From Mariniblastus fucicola (GTDB lineage Bacteria > Planctomycetota > Planctomycetia > Pirellulales > Pirellulaceae): a DNA stretch of 64,000 nt. Position numbers and translations under genes: made by a program. The notes beneath the pieces are model-generated. The model saw nothing but the letters and a program-made list of their open reading frames with translations. It ran no database searches and was not told the DNA's origin. Shown in pieces: positions 17,391 through 27,201 of the stretch (within the stretch, counting starts at the first letter, position 1; every line of letters starts with the position of its first letter). Where the stretch lies: contig NZ_CP042912.1 of assembly GCF_008087665.1 (NCBI RefSeq), positions 620,001-684,000 on the forward strand, given 5' to 3'.

Positions 17391-19094
17391 ATGAGTTGGA
17401 AATTTGTACTTGGTAGCCTCGTCGCGATTTCCGCCGCCGTTGTGTATTACCTCAACGCCGGTGGCGGAGATGGTTGGAGTGATCACGGGCAGGAACTGGT
17501 CTTTTATGACGTCTCCCGTGGTGACCTTCCGATTGTCGTCACCGAACGTGGTTATCTGGAAAGCCAGGAGCAGACCTCCATTCGATGTGCTGTAGAGAAC
17601 TACGATCGCCGCAGCGGTTCAAGCGGCACGACGATTCTTTCGATCGTTCCCAACGGTAGCGTTGTCAAAAAAGGCGATGTGCTTGTTGAACTCGATTCAG
17701 CCAGTATTCGTGATTTGCTCGAATCTGAGTCACTCGAATTGCAGGGAGACAAATCCAGCCTGATCCAGGCGGAGGCGCGTAAAGAAAATCAGCTGACCCA
17801 GAACGAAACCGCGGTCGCCGAAGCCAAGTTGACGCTCAAGTTGGCAGAGCTGAACCGGAAAATGTATGTCGATGAAGAAAGCGGAACTTTCAAATTGTCG
17901 CTTGGCGAAATCGATCGGCAAATTGACGAATCCCGCAATGCAATCCTTGAAGCGCAAGCCGCACTGAAGCTGCAGGAAACGGAACGCGACGGAATCGAGC
18001 AGCTTTTTCGGCTTGGCTACAAAGGCAAAAGCGACCTCGAGCAAAGTCGCTATTCGTTCATGAAATCCGAAGCCGCGTTGGCGTCGGCGATGAACCGTCT
18101 GGCGAACCACGACGCGACGCGTGATCAATTGGAAACTTACAAACGCGAAATGGAGCTGATGAAGCTCGATGGCGAAGTCGATACCGCGCAGCGAAAACTC
18201 AAACAGGTGCGTGTCACGAACGAGTCAGAACTGGCTCAGGTCAACGCTCAATTGTTCGAGGCTCGAGAACGCGTGCAACGTCAGGAAGCACGCCTTGCCG
18301 CCTATCAACGGCAGCTCGACAACTGCACGATTCGGGCTCCGCATGACGGAATGGTTGTGTACTCGCAGGACTCACGCGGTAACTCATCGATTGCCGTCGG
18401 CCAAGCCGTTCGCAGCCGCCAGGAGCTGTTGACGCTGCCAGATTTGACGCGAATGCAAGTTCGGCTTCAAATTCACGAAGCCGTCCTGGATCAGGTAAAG
18501 CCGGGGCTTCCTGCACTGCTGAAAATCGACGCGTTTCAAAACACACCTTACGAAGGAATCGTCGAACACGTGGCGGTCGTGCCAAGTGCATCTTCCAAGT
18601 CAGTCAAAACTTACGAGTGCATCGTTCGGATTCCGGGCGTGGTTCAGAAGCTAAAGCCGGGCATGACAGCCGTCTCTGAAATTCACATCGATCGCCTCGA
18701 AGATGTCGTCAGCGTTCCCGTCCAGGCGGTCGTGCAAGTCAATGATTCGACCTGGTGCTACGTTGACAACGGTGATGGAATTGAGAAGCGATTCGTGCAG
18801 CTTGGTCGCAACAACGACAAATTTGTTCAGATCGTGGACGGTCTTGAATCTGACGACCGAGCGGTTCTCAATCCGATGGTGATTGCCAGCATGGAGAAAG
18901 AAAGTGGCGGACAGTCGTCGCGGGAACCTGAAGACGTTGAAAATGAAGTCGTATTCGGAAACCTCTATCCAGCAGCCGAAACCGTTGCCGGTGACAGCCC
19001 GATAGCGAAAGTTTCTACCGTAGAAAGTAAGCCGAAACGGGCTGGCGACAAAACATTGGGAGCGGAGCGTGTCGACGTTCTGCCGGCCAGCTAA
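17391..19094 (+). CDS. HlyD/MacA-type periplasmic adaptor of an efflux system
   Basis: 567 residues. A short N-terminal membrane anchor ([19 protein letters not shown]) is followed by the first half of a lipoyl-like barrel ([20 protein letters not shown]), a long coiled-coil hairpin (about residues 105-300), the second lipoyl half ([16 protein letters not shown]), a beta-barrel and a membrane-proximal domain ([20 protein letters not shown]). Such adaptors link an inner-membrane transporter to a TolC channel. The C-terminus has an extra polar tail of about 60 residues. Its stop overlaps the start of the permease gene (TAATG), and the TolC-like gene lies divergently upstream. Confidence 0.88.
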   Translation: MSWKFVLGSLVAISAAVVYYLNAGGGDGWSDHGQELVFYDVSRGDLPIVVTERGYLESQEQTSIRCAVENYDRRSGSSGTTILSIVPNGSVVKKGDVLVELDSASIRDLLESESLELQGDKSSLIQAEARKENQLTQNETAVAEAKLTLKLAELNRKMYVDEESGTFKLSLGEIDRQIDESRNAILEAQAALKLQETERDGIEQLFRLGYKGKSDLEQSRYSFMKSEAALASAMNRLANHDATRDQLETYKREMELMKLDGEVDTAQRKLKQVRVTNESELAQVNAQLFEARERVQRQEARLAAYQRQLDNCTIRAPHDGMVVYSQDSRGNSSIAVGQAVRSRQELLTLPDLTRMQVRLQIHEAVLDQVKPGLPALLKIDAFQNTPYEGIVEHVAVVPSASSKSVKTYECIVRIPGVVQKLKPGMTAVSEIHIDRLEDVVSVPVQAVVQVNDSTWCYVDNGDGIEKRFVQLGRNNDKFVQIVDGLESDDRAVLNPMVIASMEKESGGQSSREPEDVENEVVFGNLYPAAETVAGDSPIAKVSTVESKPKRAGDKTLGAERVDVLPAS

Positions 19095-20395
19095 TGTGGT
19101 GGAAAATAGTCAAAGTTGGAATCAAGAATCTCCTGCTGCATAAGCTGAGAAGTCTGCTGACGCTGCTGGGCGTGATCCTCGGGGTTGGCTCGGTCATCGC
19201 GATGCTGGCCGTTGGGGAAGGTTCCAAGAAAGAAGCACTGGCACGAATCCGCGCGCTCGGTGCCAGCAATGTTATCGTTCGCAGTGTCAAACCGAACGTG
19301 GAGCAGGATGATTCAAGACCCGTTTCTTCGAACGGCGAAGATAACCGCAACAATATCGACATCCTCGCGTACGGCTTGCGGCATACCGACCTGGAAAGGC
19401 TCAAGTCCAACTTGCCGACGGTCAAACGCGCCGTACCGGTTGCGTTGGTGACTTGCGAGGCCTCGCAACGCCAGCTTCGAATTCCCAACGCCAGAGTATT
19501 GGGGACGACGCCCGAGTTTTTGGAAATCAAGAATCTGCAAATGGGTCGCGGCCGCTTCGTGACGGCGACGGATATTCACAACGCCTGGAACGTCGCGGTG
19601 CTGGCCTCAGGGGCGGCCAATCGGCTGTTTCAGTTCGTCGATCCGATTGACAAACACGTCTTCATTGGCAACGACGTCTATCGAATTGTCGGCGTGCTTG
19701 AATCTCAGGATAGCGGCAATGGCACTCCAGGAGCGGTCGGCCAAAAAGACCTTAACGAGGACATCTACATTCCGATTTCCTGCGTCCAAAGACGGCTGGG
19801 AGAGCGGCAGGAAATCCGGTCGGCGGGCAGCCAGAGCTTTGAGCAAATGGAGCTTAGCGAAATTACGCTTCAGGTCTTCGACGAAAAATACGTTACTCAA
19901 ACAGCCGAAATGACACGGCAGTTGTTGCTGCGATCTCATCCGGACGCCAACGATTTCAAGATTCAGGTTCCTCTCGAATTGCTCGCACAGGCGAACGAAG
20001 AAAAACGGATGTGGAACATGGTGCTTGGTTCGATCGCCGGAATCTCGTTGCTGGTCGGGGGCATTGGAATCATGAATATCATGCTGGCCAGTGTGACCGA
20101 GCGGACTCGGGAGATCGGCATCCGCAGGGCACTTGGCGCGACCAAGAGTGATATTTCGGTTCAGTTCCTGGTCGAAACTATTTTGCTCAGTTCCACGGGT
20201 GGCGTCGTTGGTGTGCTGACCGGAATCATGATTCCGATGCTGGTCAGTGCGCTCACGGATCTGGATACTGTGATCAGCGTCTGGTCCGTTGTATTGTCGT
20301 TCGGGATCTCTGTGGGGATTGGAATTCTGTTCGGCTGGTACCCTGCCCAGCGTGCGGCATCGCTCGATCCGATTGAAGCTCTTCGCCACGAGTAG
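19094..20395 (+). CDS. MacB/FtsX-type ABC transporter permease
   Basis: 433 residues. The N-terminal span ([22 protein letters not shown]) is followed by a MacB-type periplasmic domain (about residues 45-280) and three C-terminal spans ([20 protein letters not shown], an [20 protein letters not shown] segment, [19 protein letters not shown]). The cytosolic coupling motif [20 protein letters not shown] and the terminal [13 protein letters not shown] are characteristic of MacB/LolC permeases. Full-length MacB has a fused ATPase; here the ATPase domain is missing and no separate ATPase gene follows. Together with the adaptor and TolC it should export a lipophilic compound or peptide. Confidence 0.92.
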   Translation: MWWKIVKVGIKNLLLHKLRSLLTLLGVILGVGSVIAMLAVGEGSKKEALARIRALGASNVIVRSVKPNVEQDDSRPVSSNGEDNRNNIDILAYGLRHTDLERLKSNLPTVKRAVPVALVTCEASQRQLRIPNARVLGTTPEFLEIKNLQMGRGRFVTATDIHNAWNVAVLASGAANRLFQFVDPIDKHVFIGNDVYRIVGVLESQDSGNGTPGAVGQKDLNEDIYIPISCVQRRLGERQEIRSAGSQSFEQMELSEITLQVFDEKYVTQTAEMTRQLLLRSHPDANDFKIQVPLELLAQANEEKRMWNMVLGSIAGISLLVGGIGIMNIMLASVTERTREIGIRRALGATKSDISVQFLVETILLSSTGGVVGVLTGIMIPMLVSALTDLDTVISVWSVVLSFGISVGIGILFGWYPAQRAASLDPIEALRHE

Positions 20396-20524
20396 ATTGT
20401 GATCTGCTTGAAATCTGTGGCCGGATGTTGAGGCACTGCGCGATTTGAGGCGCTAACTTTCTTCGCCTCGCGTGTGCACTCTCATAAGTTTCGCTTACGC
20501 GCAATCGCTAAAGCCGAAAAAAGT

Positions 20525-20553
20525 TTGACAGCGGTGACAAACAACCTCACGAT
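20525..20553 (+). promoter_or_regulatory. Possible promoter of the 71-residue protein gene
   Basis: A perfect -35 hexamer TTGACA (20525-20530) lies about 100 bp upstream of the small gene at 20626. The sequence at the expected -10 position (around 20548-20556) is poor, so this is only a candidate. Confidence 0.25.
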
Positions 20554-20625
20554 GTTTTTGCAACCTGGACGCAACACCATTGTGGCATGGCCGCCACGCC
20601 GACCGTCAAGATAATGGAGCATGCT

Positions 20626-20841
20626 ATGTCTCAATCTGTACTTGAGGCGATCCGCCAGGGAAAATGGGACTACGAACCAGACTTCAGTTCACGGAAGAAG
20701 AAACGATTCAACTCCACGCCGGCGCTGCCTGGCACCGAAGAGAAAGTCGCTACGCTTGCCGAACGAGCTCTGCTTGGATTGCCGCTTTGGCATCCCGAAG
20801 ATCGAAAGACGTTCGACGATTCGATCACAGGCATGGAGTAG
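20626..20841 (+). CDS. Small protein of 71 residues, unknown function
   Basis: The start at 20626 is preceded by GGAG (20615-20618) at 7-nt spacing, one of the clearer ribosome-binding sites in the window; the frame also extends to an ATG at 20587 but without such a site. The product (MSQSVLEAIRQGKWDYEPDF at the N-terminus) is polar, with a basic stretch (SSRKKKRFNS) and a C-terminal LGLPLWHPEDRKTFDD motif. There is no signal peptide or membrane span. I recognise no family; the sequence looks like a conserved planctomycete small protein. It is convergent with leuS. Confidence 0.6.
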   Translation: MSQSVLEAIRQGKWDYEPDFSSRKKKRFNSTPALPGTEEKVATLAERALLGLPLWHPEDRKTFDDSITGME

Positions 20842-20846
20842 CAACC

Positions 20847-20868
20847 GAAGTCTTCGACTTTCTCTTTT
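20847..20868 (+). terminator. Weak candidate terminator after the small gene
   Basis: A 6-bp stem (GAAGTC 20847-20852 with GACTTT 20856-20861, one G-T pair) and a 3-nt loop, followed by CTCTTTT. It lies 5 nt after the stop of the 71-residue gene and before the convergent leuS stop. Confidence 0.3.
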
Positions 20869-20921
20869 GGCATGCTGCTCTCGACCGTCGTCGCGCCATC
20901 CTGTCGATGGCTTGGGCCGGA

Positions 20922-23762
20922 TCAATTTGCCACGATGTTCACCAGGCGATCGGGCACCACGATTGTCTTGCGAATGGTCTTTCCTTCGATCAATTCCTTG
21001 ATCCGATCATCGGCAAGTGCCGCGGCTTCGAGAGCATCTTTCGACAAGCCACGTTCAACGATGATTCGCGCTCGAACCTTGCCCATGATCTGAACGGGGA
21101 TCTCAACCGTCGATTCAACCGTTAGCGATTCGTCAAACTGCGGCCATGGCTCGTAGGCCAGCGAATCGCTATGGCCAAGGATCGACCAAAGCTCTTCGCA
21201 CAAGTGAGGCGCCATCGGCGAAAGCAACAACACGAACTGCTCCATGATCTGTTTCGGCCGAGCATCCTGACCGGTGAAGAAGTTGACGAACTCCATCATT
21301 CGCGAGATCGCCGTGTTGAAGCTGAGTTTCTCGATATCGTTCGACACCGCCATGATGGTCTTGTGCAAAATCCGAGTCTGTTCCTCAGTCGGATCGTGAT
21401 CGCCAACGGCAGCGTGTAGCTGAACTTCTTCGGCACGATCGTCGATGATCATCCGCCACGCGCGATCGAGGAATCCTTTCACGCCATTGACGCCCGACAT
21501 GCTCCATGGTTTGGATTGCTCCAACGGACCCATGAACATTTCGTACAACCGCAACGCATCGGCGCCGTAATCGGCAATGACAGCGTCCGGATTGATCACG
21601 TTTCCGCGGCTCTTGGACATCTTGTAGGCGCGACTGTTGATGCGAATCGAAGGCTCAGACGCGATTACGAAAAACTCGCCCTGTTTGTCAACCAAATCCG
21701 GTTGCAACGAGACAGCTTTGAGCACGACCGTATTGTCGGATTTCAAAACAGGTTCATGCTTTTCATTCTCTGTCACATCCGCAGCCGAAACCCATTGCTC
21801 GTCAGCGTCGCGATAGCCCGTGAATTCGTTTTCGCCAAGGATCATTCCCTGATTGACCAAACGTTGGAACGGCTCTTTCGTGTGCACGTGGCCGCGATCG
21901 TAGAGCACTTTGTGCCAGAAACGCGAATACAACAAGTGCAACACCGCGTGCTCGGCACCGCCGATGTAGAGGTCGACTGGCATCCAGGCTTTCTCCAATT
22001 CCGGATCGACGAAACAGGAGTCATTGTGCGGATCGATGAAACGCAAGAAGTACCAACACGAACCCGCCCACTGCGGCATCGTGTTCGTCTCGCGGCGATA
22101 CTTCACGCCGTCGACGACAGGAAACAACCAATCGTCATCCGCTTTCTCCAGCGGCGGTTCCGGGCGACCGTGAGGTTTGAAGTCTTCGAGTTCCGGAAGT
22201 TCGATCGGCAAGTGATCTTCGGGAACGGCGCGGATGCGGCCCGTCTTGTTTCCGTCTTCATCGATGTAGTGCAAAATCGGAAACGGCTCGCCCCAGAAAC
22301 GCTGCCGCGAAAACAACCAGTCGCGAAGTTTGTAATTAACGGCCGCTTTACCAAGTCCGCCTTCATCCAACTGCGCCGTGATCTCTGACTTCACCTCGTC
22401 AGTGGTTTTGCCATCGAAGTCGCCGCTGTTGATCGCCGTTCCGTGTCCAGCGAAACAGGCTTTGCCGCTGGCAACATCCTCGGCATTAATGTCAGACGAT
22501 TCGGGCGGTTGAACCACCGGCACAATGTCGATTCCATACTTCGTCGCGAATTCGTGGTCGCGTGTATCGTGAGCCGGAACCGCCATGATGGCTCCCGTTC
22601 CGTAGCTGATCAAAACGTAGTCCGCGATCCAGACCGGGACCTGTTTTCCGTTGACCGGATTGACGGCGTAGCTGCCCGTAAAGACGCCAGTTTTCGTCAG
22701 CTTGTCGTCCTGACGATCACGATCGCTCTTCGATGCCGCGGCGGTACAGTATTTGTCGACGTCTTTCTTTTGATCAGTCGTCGTCAACGATTCGACAGCA
22801 GGATGCTCAGGCGCGATCACCATGTAGGTTGCACCGAACAGCGTGTCGGGCCGCGTCGTGTAAACGCGAAGCACATCGGCCGTCGGCTTTCGCGGAAAGC
22901 CTGATTCTTTGCGAGTCGTTTTCCAAGCCGCTTCTTCGTCAGCATTGCCGATGAAAAAGTCGACTTCGGCGCCAGTGCTTCGGCCGATCCAGTCGCGCTG
23001 AAGTTTCTTGATGCCTTCCGACCAGTCAAGCGGCTCGAGCTCTTTCTCCAAACGGTCAGCGTAAGAAGTGATTCGCAACATCCACTGCCGCAAAGGACGA
23101 CGCTCAACCGGGTGGTTGCCGCGCTCGCTGAGTCCATCTTTAACTTCTTCGTTTGCCAAAACGGTTCCCAGGCCAGGACACCAATTGACCAGGGCGTCTG
23201 ATTGGTAAGCCAAACGAAATTCGTCGCGATATTCGGCGATCGCTTCTTCGCCTTGAGCCTGGACGTCGTCAGGAATCGGAAGCTCGGAAATCGGCCTTCC
23301 TTTTTCCGTTTCGGTATCGAACCAGGTATCGAACAACACCAAAAAGATCCACTGCGTCCACTTCACGTAAGGCACATCGGTCGTGGAAATTTGCCGATCC
23401 CAATCGTAGCTGAAACCAAGCTGCTTCAATTGACGCGTGAAAGTCTGGATGTTCTTTTCGGTCGAAACCCGAGGAGGCGTATTCGTTTTGATCGCATACT
23501 CTTCGGCTGGCAAACCAAACGCGTCGAATCCCATCGGATGCAAAACCGTGACGCCGTTCATGCGCGCGTGACGAGCGACGATATCCGTCGCGGTGTAACC
23601 TTCCGGATGTCCAACGTGCAGGCCGTTGCCACTTGGATAGGGGAACATGTCGAGCGCGTAGAGCTTTTTCTCGCCAACCTTTTCGGGCGTCTTGAACGTT
23701 TTGTTTTCATCCCAATAGCGCTGCCACCGAGGTTCAATTTCCGAAGGTTCGTACTTGGGCAC
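20922..23762 (-). CDS. leuS: Leucyl-tRNA synthetase
   Basis: 946 residues, somewhat longer than the 860 usual in bacteria. Charges tRNA-Leu with leucine; cytosolic. The class I HIGH-type motif is in [19 protein letters not shown] (residues about 38-56), the editing CP1 domain occupies the middle ([19 protein letters not shown]), and the KMSKS loop is [17 protein letters not shown]. The tRNA anticodon-binding domain and a C-terminal domain ending [17 protein letters not shown] complete it. The initiator is GTG at 23762, with AGGA 8 nt upstream. It is probably monocistronic and divergent from map. Confidence 0.98.
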   Translation of the reverse strand: MPKYEPSEIEPRWQRYWDENKTFKTPEKVGEKKLYALDMFPYPSGNGLHVGHPEGYTATDIVARHARMNGVTVLHPMGFDAFGLPAEEYAIKTNTPPRVSTEKNIQTFTRQLKQLGFSYDWDRQISTTDVPYVKWTQWIFLVLFDTWFDTETEKGRPISELPIPDDVQAQGEEAIAEYRDEFRLAYQSDALVNWCPGLGTVLANEEVKDGLSERGNHPVERRPLRQWMLRITSYADRLEKELEPLDWSEGIKKLQRDWIGRSTGAEVDFFIGNADEEAAWKTTRKESGFPRKPTADVLRVYTTRPDTLFGATYMVIAPEHPAVESLTTTDQKKDVDKYCTAAASKSDRDRQDDKLTKTGVFTGSYAVNPVNGKQVPVWIADYVLISYGTGAIMAVPAHDTRDHEFATKYGIDIVPVVQPPESSDINAEDVASGKACFAGHGTAINSGDFDGKTTDEVKSEITAQLDEGGLGKAAVNYKLRDWLFSRQRFWGEPFPILHYIDEDGNKTGRIRAVPEDHLPIELPELEDFKPHGRPEPPLEKADDDWLFPVVDGVKYRRETNTMPQWAGSCWYFLRFIDPHNDSCFVDPELEKAWMPVDLYIGGAEHAVLHLLYSRFWHKVLYDRGHVHTKEPFQRLVNQGMILGENEFTGYRDADEQWVSAADVTENEKHEPVLKSDNTVVLKAVSLQPDLVDKQGEFFVIASEPSIRINSRAYKMSKSRGNVINPDAVIADYGADALRLYEMFMGPLEQSKPWSMSGVNGVKGFLDRAWRMIIDDRAEEVQLHAAVGDHDPTEEQTRILHKTIMAVSNDIEKLSFNTAISRMMEFVNFFTGQDARPKQIMEQFVLLLSPMAPHLCEELWSILGHSDSLAYEPWPQFDESLTVESTVEIPVQIMGKVRARIIVERGLSKDALEAAALADDRIKELIEGKTIRKTIVVPDRLVNIVAN

Positions 23763-24104
23763 GGAAGGTTCCTGATCTGTTCGTTAAAGTTTGTCCAACC
23801 TGAATGAAGGGCGATAGTTTACTCAGACTGATCGGGAACCAAAAGGACAATCGTTGGGCCAGCCAGTCGTTATGCGTCCGCATGCTTGATCGGTTAGGAC
23901 GTCGAGAGGATTCCGGGAGCCGCAGGTCGCCTCGCCAAATCCACATTCAAGCAGCAACTGAGCCCATTCGCACGCAAATAGCGAGACTCCAGGCCGCTGT
24001 GATGGTTCGCGAACTTGTGGTGACAAAACGAATCTGTCTGGAGGTTCACGTCCTTTGTGTTAAATTGGCGATTCAAGCAGTCCCATTCAAATCCTATTAA
24101 TCAC
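23763..24104. other. Divergent leuS-map intergenic region
   Basis: 342 bp between the GTG of leuS and the ATG of map. It must carry both promoters. A perfect 10-bp palindrome GTTCGCGAAC lies at 24005-24014. I see no leucine-rich leader peptide or T-box (not expected in this phylum), and the open frame over 23804-24100 lacks a ribosome-binding site and coding character. Confidence 0.4.
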
Positions 24105-24929
24105 ATGATTCGTCGCCGACCAAAGATCCGACTTACCGAGGCAGATCGACAGCAAATGCGAGCCGCATGTCGCTTCAACGCTCAACTTCTGGACTTCGTG
24201 CGGCCCTACGTTCAACCTGGAATTGAAACGCAGAAAATCGATCAGCTGGTACACGAATACACGCTGGACCACGGTCACACGCCAGCCTGTTTGGGCTATC
24301 CCGGCGAGCATTCTGCGTATCCGAAAAGTTCCTGCATCAGCATCAACGATGTGATCTGCCACGGAATTCCGAGTTCCTATGAGCTCAAGCCTGGCGACAT
24401 CGTCAACGTTGACTTGACGACGATCGTCGACGGATGGCACGGCGACCAGTCAGAGACCTTTATTATCGGCGAACCGGATCAGGTGCTGGACCTTGCTCGC
24501 GACGTCACGCAAGTCGCCTTTGATTCGCTGTATGCCGGCATCGATGCGTTGACTCCCGGATGTGCCGTGTCGGTGATCGGCGAAGCCATCGTCAAACTGG
24601 TGCAGCAGCGTCACCCCGGATTCGGCGTGGTTGAAAAGTATGTTGGTCATGGGATTGGAGCACGTTTTCACCAGCGTCCAAACATTCCTCATGTGCCGAC
24701 GCGGCAATCTCGCCAAGACCGATTGTATCCAGGGATGTGCTTTACGATTGAACCAATGGTCAACACGGGAACGGCAAGAAGTCAGCTTGATCCGCATGAT
24801 GGTTGGACTGTTCGAACGCTCGATGGCGGATTGTCGGCTCAGTTCGAACATACGATTCTGATGACCGAAGATGGTCCTGAAATTCTTACGCTGACCGAGG
24901 ACGGACCACAGCAAGGGTTCAAGTTTTAA
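24105..24929 (+). CDS. map: Methionine aminopeptidase, type I
   Basis: 274 residues. Removes the initiator methionine from new proteins; cytosolic metalloenzyme. The family segments are present in order: [20 protein letters not shown] (His in the binding pocket), [20 protein letters not shown] (two metal-binding Asp), [21 protein letters not shown] (metal His), CFTIEPMV (metal Glu) and a final [19 protein letters not shown] (metal Glu). The ATG at 24105 is preferred over a GTG at 24057, because the family's helix begins right after it ([18 protein letters not shown]). Divergent from leuS. Confidence 0.96.
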   Translation: MIRRRPKIRLTEADRQQMRAACRFNAQLLDFVRPYVQPGIETQKIDQLVHEYTLDHGHTPACLGYPGEHSAYPKSSCISINDVICHGIPSSYELKPGDIVNVDLTTIVDGWHGDQSETFIIGEPDQVLDLARDVTQVAFDSLYAGIDALTPGCAVSVIGEAIVKLVQQRHPGFGVVEKYVGHGIGARFHQRPNIPHVPTRQSRQDRLYPGMCFTIEPMVNTGTARSQLDPHDGWTVRTLDGGLSAQFEHTILMTEDGPEILTLTEDGPQQGFKF

Positions 24930-25047
24930 AACGTCGGTCGGAACGGCCGCCGAACGCGACCATTGCGCTGCGTTGATCGGAATTCAGGCTGCGTTGCTGT
25001 CGTGAAATGACGTCGCCGGGAAATCAAGCAACTCGATTTGGAATCCA

Positions 25048-25665
25048 ATGCCTCGCACACTTTCGTTTAACTTTGGCGGTTCTCAGGTTGATTTTGAAAT
25101 GCACAAAGTCGATCGGACGCGGCTTTACGGTTTCAAAGAGACGTTGGTGCTGGACGAAGACGGCGAACCTTGCGAACTGAATACGCTGGCTGAAGACGGC
25201 AAGACGCTGATTGGAAAGGGTGGAACCGGGATTGGCTATGTCGATGCAGATGGCAACTGGGTCGAGAAAGCTGATTTGACTGCGGTTGATCTGGCGGGCA
25301 ATAAAATTGTTCCCGTGCCATCGTCTTTCGCGGCTCCGATTGAGCTCGGACAGCGAGCGGATTCGGAAGACTTTTTGAACCACAACATTCGCCTGATCTA
25401 CCGACTCGAATCCGAGGAATTGGATGAAAAGCTGGCGGCTGAGCTTTCCGAAGGAGCCATCTTCAAATTTCCCTACAGCTTTCGTGGCGGCCTTGAGGCG
25501 GATGCCGGATTTCTGCTGCACAACGAAGCGGGTGAGATTTTCTTTTTGGTGGGGGACGCGTCGAGCGTCGAATACGTCGGCCTGCAACAGGCTGCTCCGA
25601 CGGCCGCTGAAACGACTGGCGATGACGCGTCGGCGGACGACCTGATGGACTTCGGAATGATTTAG
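25048..25665 (+). CDS. Conserved hypothetical cytosolic protein
   Basis: 205 residues with no signal peptide or membrane span. The first 120 residues are beta-rich (MPRTLSFNFGGSQVDFEM, then KTLIGKGGTGIGYVDADGNW), a pattern suggesting a small barrel or SH3-like units; the second half contains NIRLIYRLESEELDEKLAAE and KFPYSFRGGLEADAGFLLHN, followed by EIFFLVGDASSVEYVGLQQA. The C-terminus is an acidic, Ala/Thr-rich tail. Function not recognised. It stands alone between map and the SpoU methyltransferase, on the same strand as both. Confidence 0.7.
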   Translation: MPRTLSFNFGGSQVDFEMHKVDRTRLYGFKETLVLDEDGEPCELNTLAEDGKTLIGKGGTGIGYVDADGNWVEKADLTAVDLAGNKIVPVPSSFAAPIELGQRADSEDFLNHNIRLIYRLESEELDEKLAAELSEGAIFKFPYSFRGGLEADAGFLLHNEAGEIFFLVGDASSVEYVGLQQAAPTAAETTGDDASADDLMDFGMI

Positions 25666-25852
25666 AATAGCGTCAGACTTGGGCGACGATCTTTTCAACC
25701 GAGGCGAGTCTTTCTCATTTACGCCGCACAAGCCGCTTGGCCGCGACATTGACCAACCACTGAGTGGCATTGCGGCGGCGAAGGTCTGCGGCGGAGATCG
25801 AACGTGCTTTCGACCAATCAACAACCCGGGAATTTAGCTGACCAGAAGTGTC

Positions 25853-26347
25853 ATGACTGAACAAATTCGACACAAGCCAGGCACGGAACTTGAACGGCCA
25901 CGCGAAATTGTGATTGTCTGCCCTGCCCTTCGCAGCAACGTCAATCTTTCGCGGATGGTAAGGCTTGTCTCCTGCGCAGGGATCACAAAAATTATTACCT
26001 CGGGCAATCCCAAGATCGATCCCAAGATTGCGCGAGACGGAGCCAAAGAAGTTGAAATTGTTCACAAGCGAACCTTGCTTCCCGTGCTTAAGCAGCTCAA
26101 GTCAGATGGCTTTCGCATCGTTGGTCTCGAGCAAACCGATGATTCGCACAATCTTTTCGAGTACAGCTACGAACGAAAGACCGCGTTGCTGATCGGCCAT
26201 GAGCGTCACGGGATTCCAGACGATGAGCTTGCTTTGACTGACGACTGCATCGAGATTCCGGTTTACGGATTGCCCTACAGTTATAACGTCGTCACCGCGA
26301 CCACGATGGCTGTCTACGAGTACTGCCGGCAGTTTCCTTCCGGATAG
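25853..26347 (+). CDS. TrmH/SpoU-family RNA methyltransferase
   Basis: 164 residues, the length of a minimal SPOUT catalytic domain. Transfers a methyl group from S-adenosylmethionine to RNA ribose, probably tRNA or rRNA. The three SpoU motifs are present: motif 1 SNVNLSRMVRLVSCAG (with N and R), motif 2 TALLIGHERHGIPD (G-x-E-x-x-G) and motif 3 IEIPVYGLPYSYNVVTATTM (the knot loop). No RNA-binding extension is present, so the exact target cannot be told. It starts at the ATG at 25853 and is convergent with the DUF4956 gene. Confidence 0.9.
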   Translation: MTEQIRHKPGTELERPREIVIVCPALRSNVNLSRMVRLVSCAGITKIITSGNPKIDPKIARDGAKEVEIVHKRTLLPVLKQLKSDGFRIVGLEQTDDSHNLFEYSYERKTALLIGHERHGIPDDELALTDDCIEIPVYGLPYSYNVVTATTMAVYEYCRQFPSG

Positions 26348-26370
26348 AACAGGTTGCGGGCTGCGGTTGC

Positions 26371-27060
26371 CTATTCGCTTGCCACGGCAACATCGACGGG
26401 TTTGTCGCCGACAGAGGTGCCGTCTTCCGCCGTTTTCGAATTGGGAGCTTCGATGCGGATTTGTCCATGATGGTAAATCACCAGCTGGGCGCAGCCCTTT
26501 TGCAAATCCATTTTCGAAACTTTCACCTGTTCGGGCACCAGTCCCGTTCGGTTTTGCAAATCTTCAAACAGCTCTTTTCGGAACGTCGGTCCCAACAGCG
26601 GCAAGTTGTCGTACACGACCTGCTGCTTCGACAGCGGACGTTTTGAAAACATGGCTTGTTCCAAAAAGTACACGACCGCAACGATAACGAAATTCGTAAA
26701 CGCGAGTTCCACGTAGCTGGTTTTCCGATTGGACAACGCGTTGATCACAGCGACGCCCACCAGAATAAACAGGTAGGTCATTTCCTTGACACGTATCGTA
26801 TCGGTTCGATAACGCATGATGCCAAAAATTGCGAAGAGTCCCAGGGCCATTCCCAGCCCAATGTCCAGCTTCTTCAACACGAAGCACAGGAAGAAGACCA
26901 TCAGATTGATCAGCAGAAAGCTGAACACATAGACATCGCCCTTTTGATGCCGTCGGTAACAGAACGCCACGATCGCGACCGAGACAAGGCAATTGATGAT
27001 CAAGCGCGTAATCAGCTTGAAAAAGTCATCGTCAAAAATTGGGACTTCAAGAAATTCCAT
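26371..27060 (-). CDS. DUF4956 polytopic membrane protein
   Basis: 229 residues from the ATG at 27060; the frame extends to 27189, but those residues are not membrane-like. Four spans are visible: LITRLIINCLVSVAIVAFCY, VFSFLLINLMVFFLCFVL, the signature KLDIGLGMALGLFAIFGIMR with YRTDTIRVKEMTYLFILVGV, and FTNFVIVAVVYFLEQ. A soluble C-terminal domain follows (LLGPTFRKELFEDLQNRTGL). DUF4956 genes are commonly found beside CotH kinase and VTC-like polymerase genes; here the CotH gene lies just upstream on the same strand. Function unknown. Confidence 0.85.
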   Translation of the reverse strand: MEFLEVPIFDDDFFKLITRLIINCLVSVAIVAFCYRRHQKGDVYVFSFLLINLMVFFLCFVLKKLDIGLGMALGLFAIFGIMRYRTDTIRVKEMTYLFILVGVAVINALSNRKTSYVELAFTNFVIVAVVYFLEQAMFSKRPLSKQQVVYDNLPLLGPTFRKELFEDLQNRTGLVPEQVKVSKMDLQKGCAQLVIYHHGQIRIEAPNSKTAEDGTSVGDKPVDVAVASE

Positions 27061-27201
27061 AGGATTCAAAATCGTCAGAGGTACTCTGGTGGACCGATCA
27101 AAATTTGCAGCTTGTTTGTTGGAGCAAGCGGCAGCAAGTCGAAGCACTTCCGGCGGAGTCGTTCCCCCGCGGAAGTTTATCGTCAACATGAGAATCGATG
27201 C

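Noticed and set aside
23804-24100. 98-residue open frame between leuS and map
   Set aside because: No ribosome-binding site, biased basic random composition, and it fills the expected divergent promoter region.
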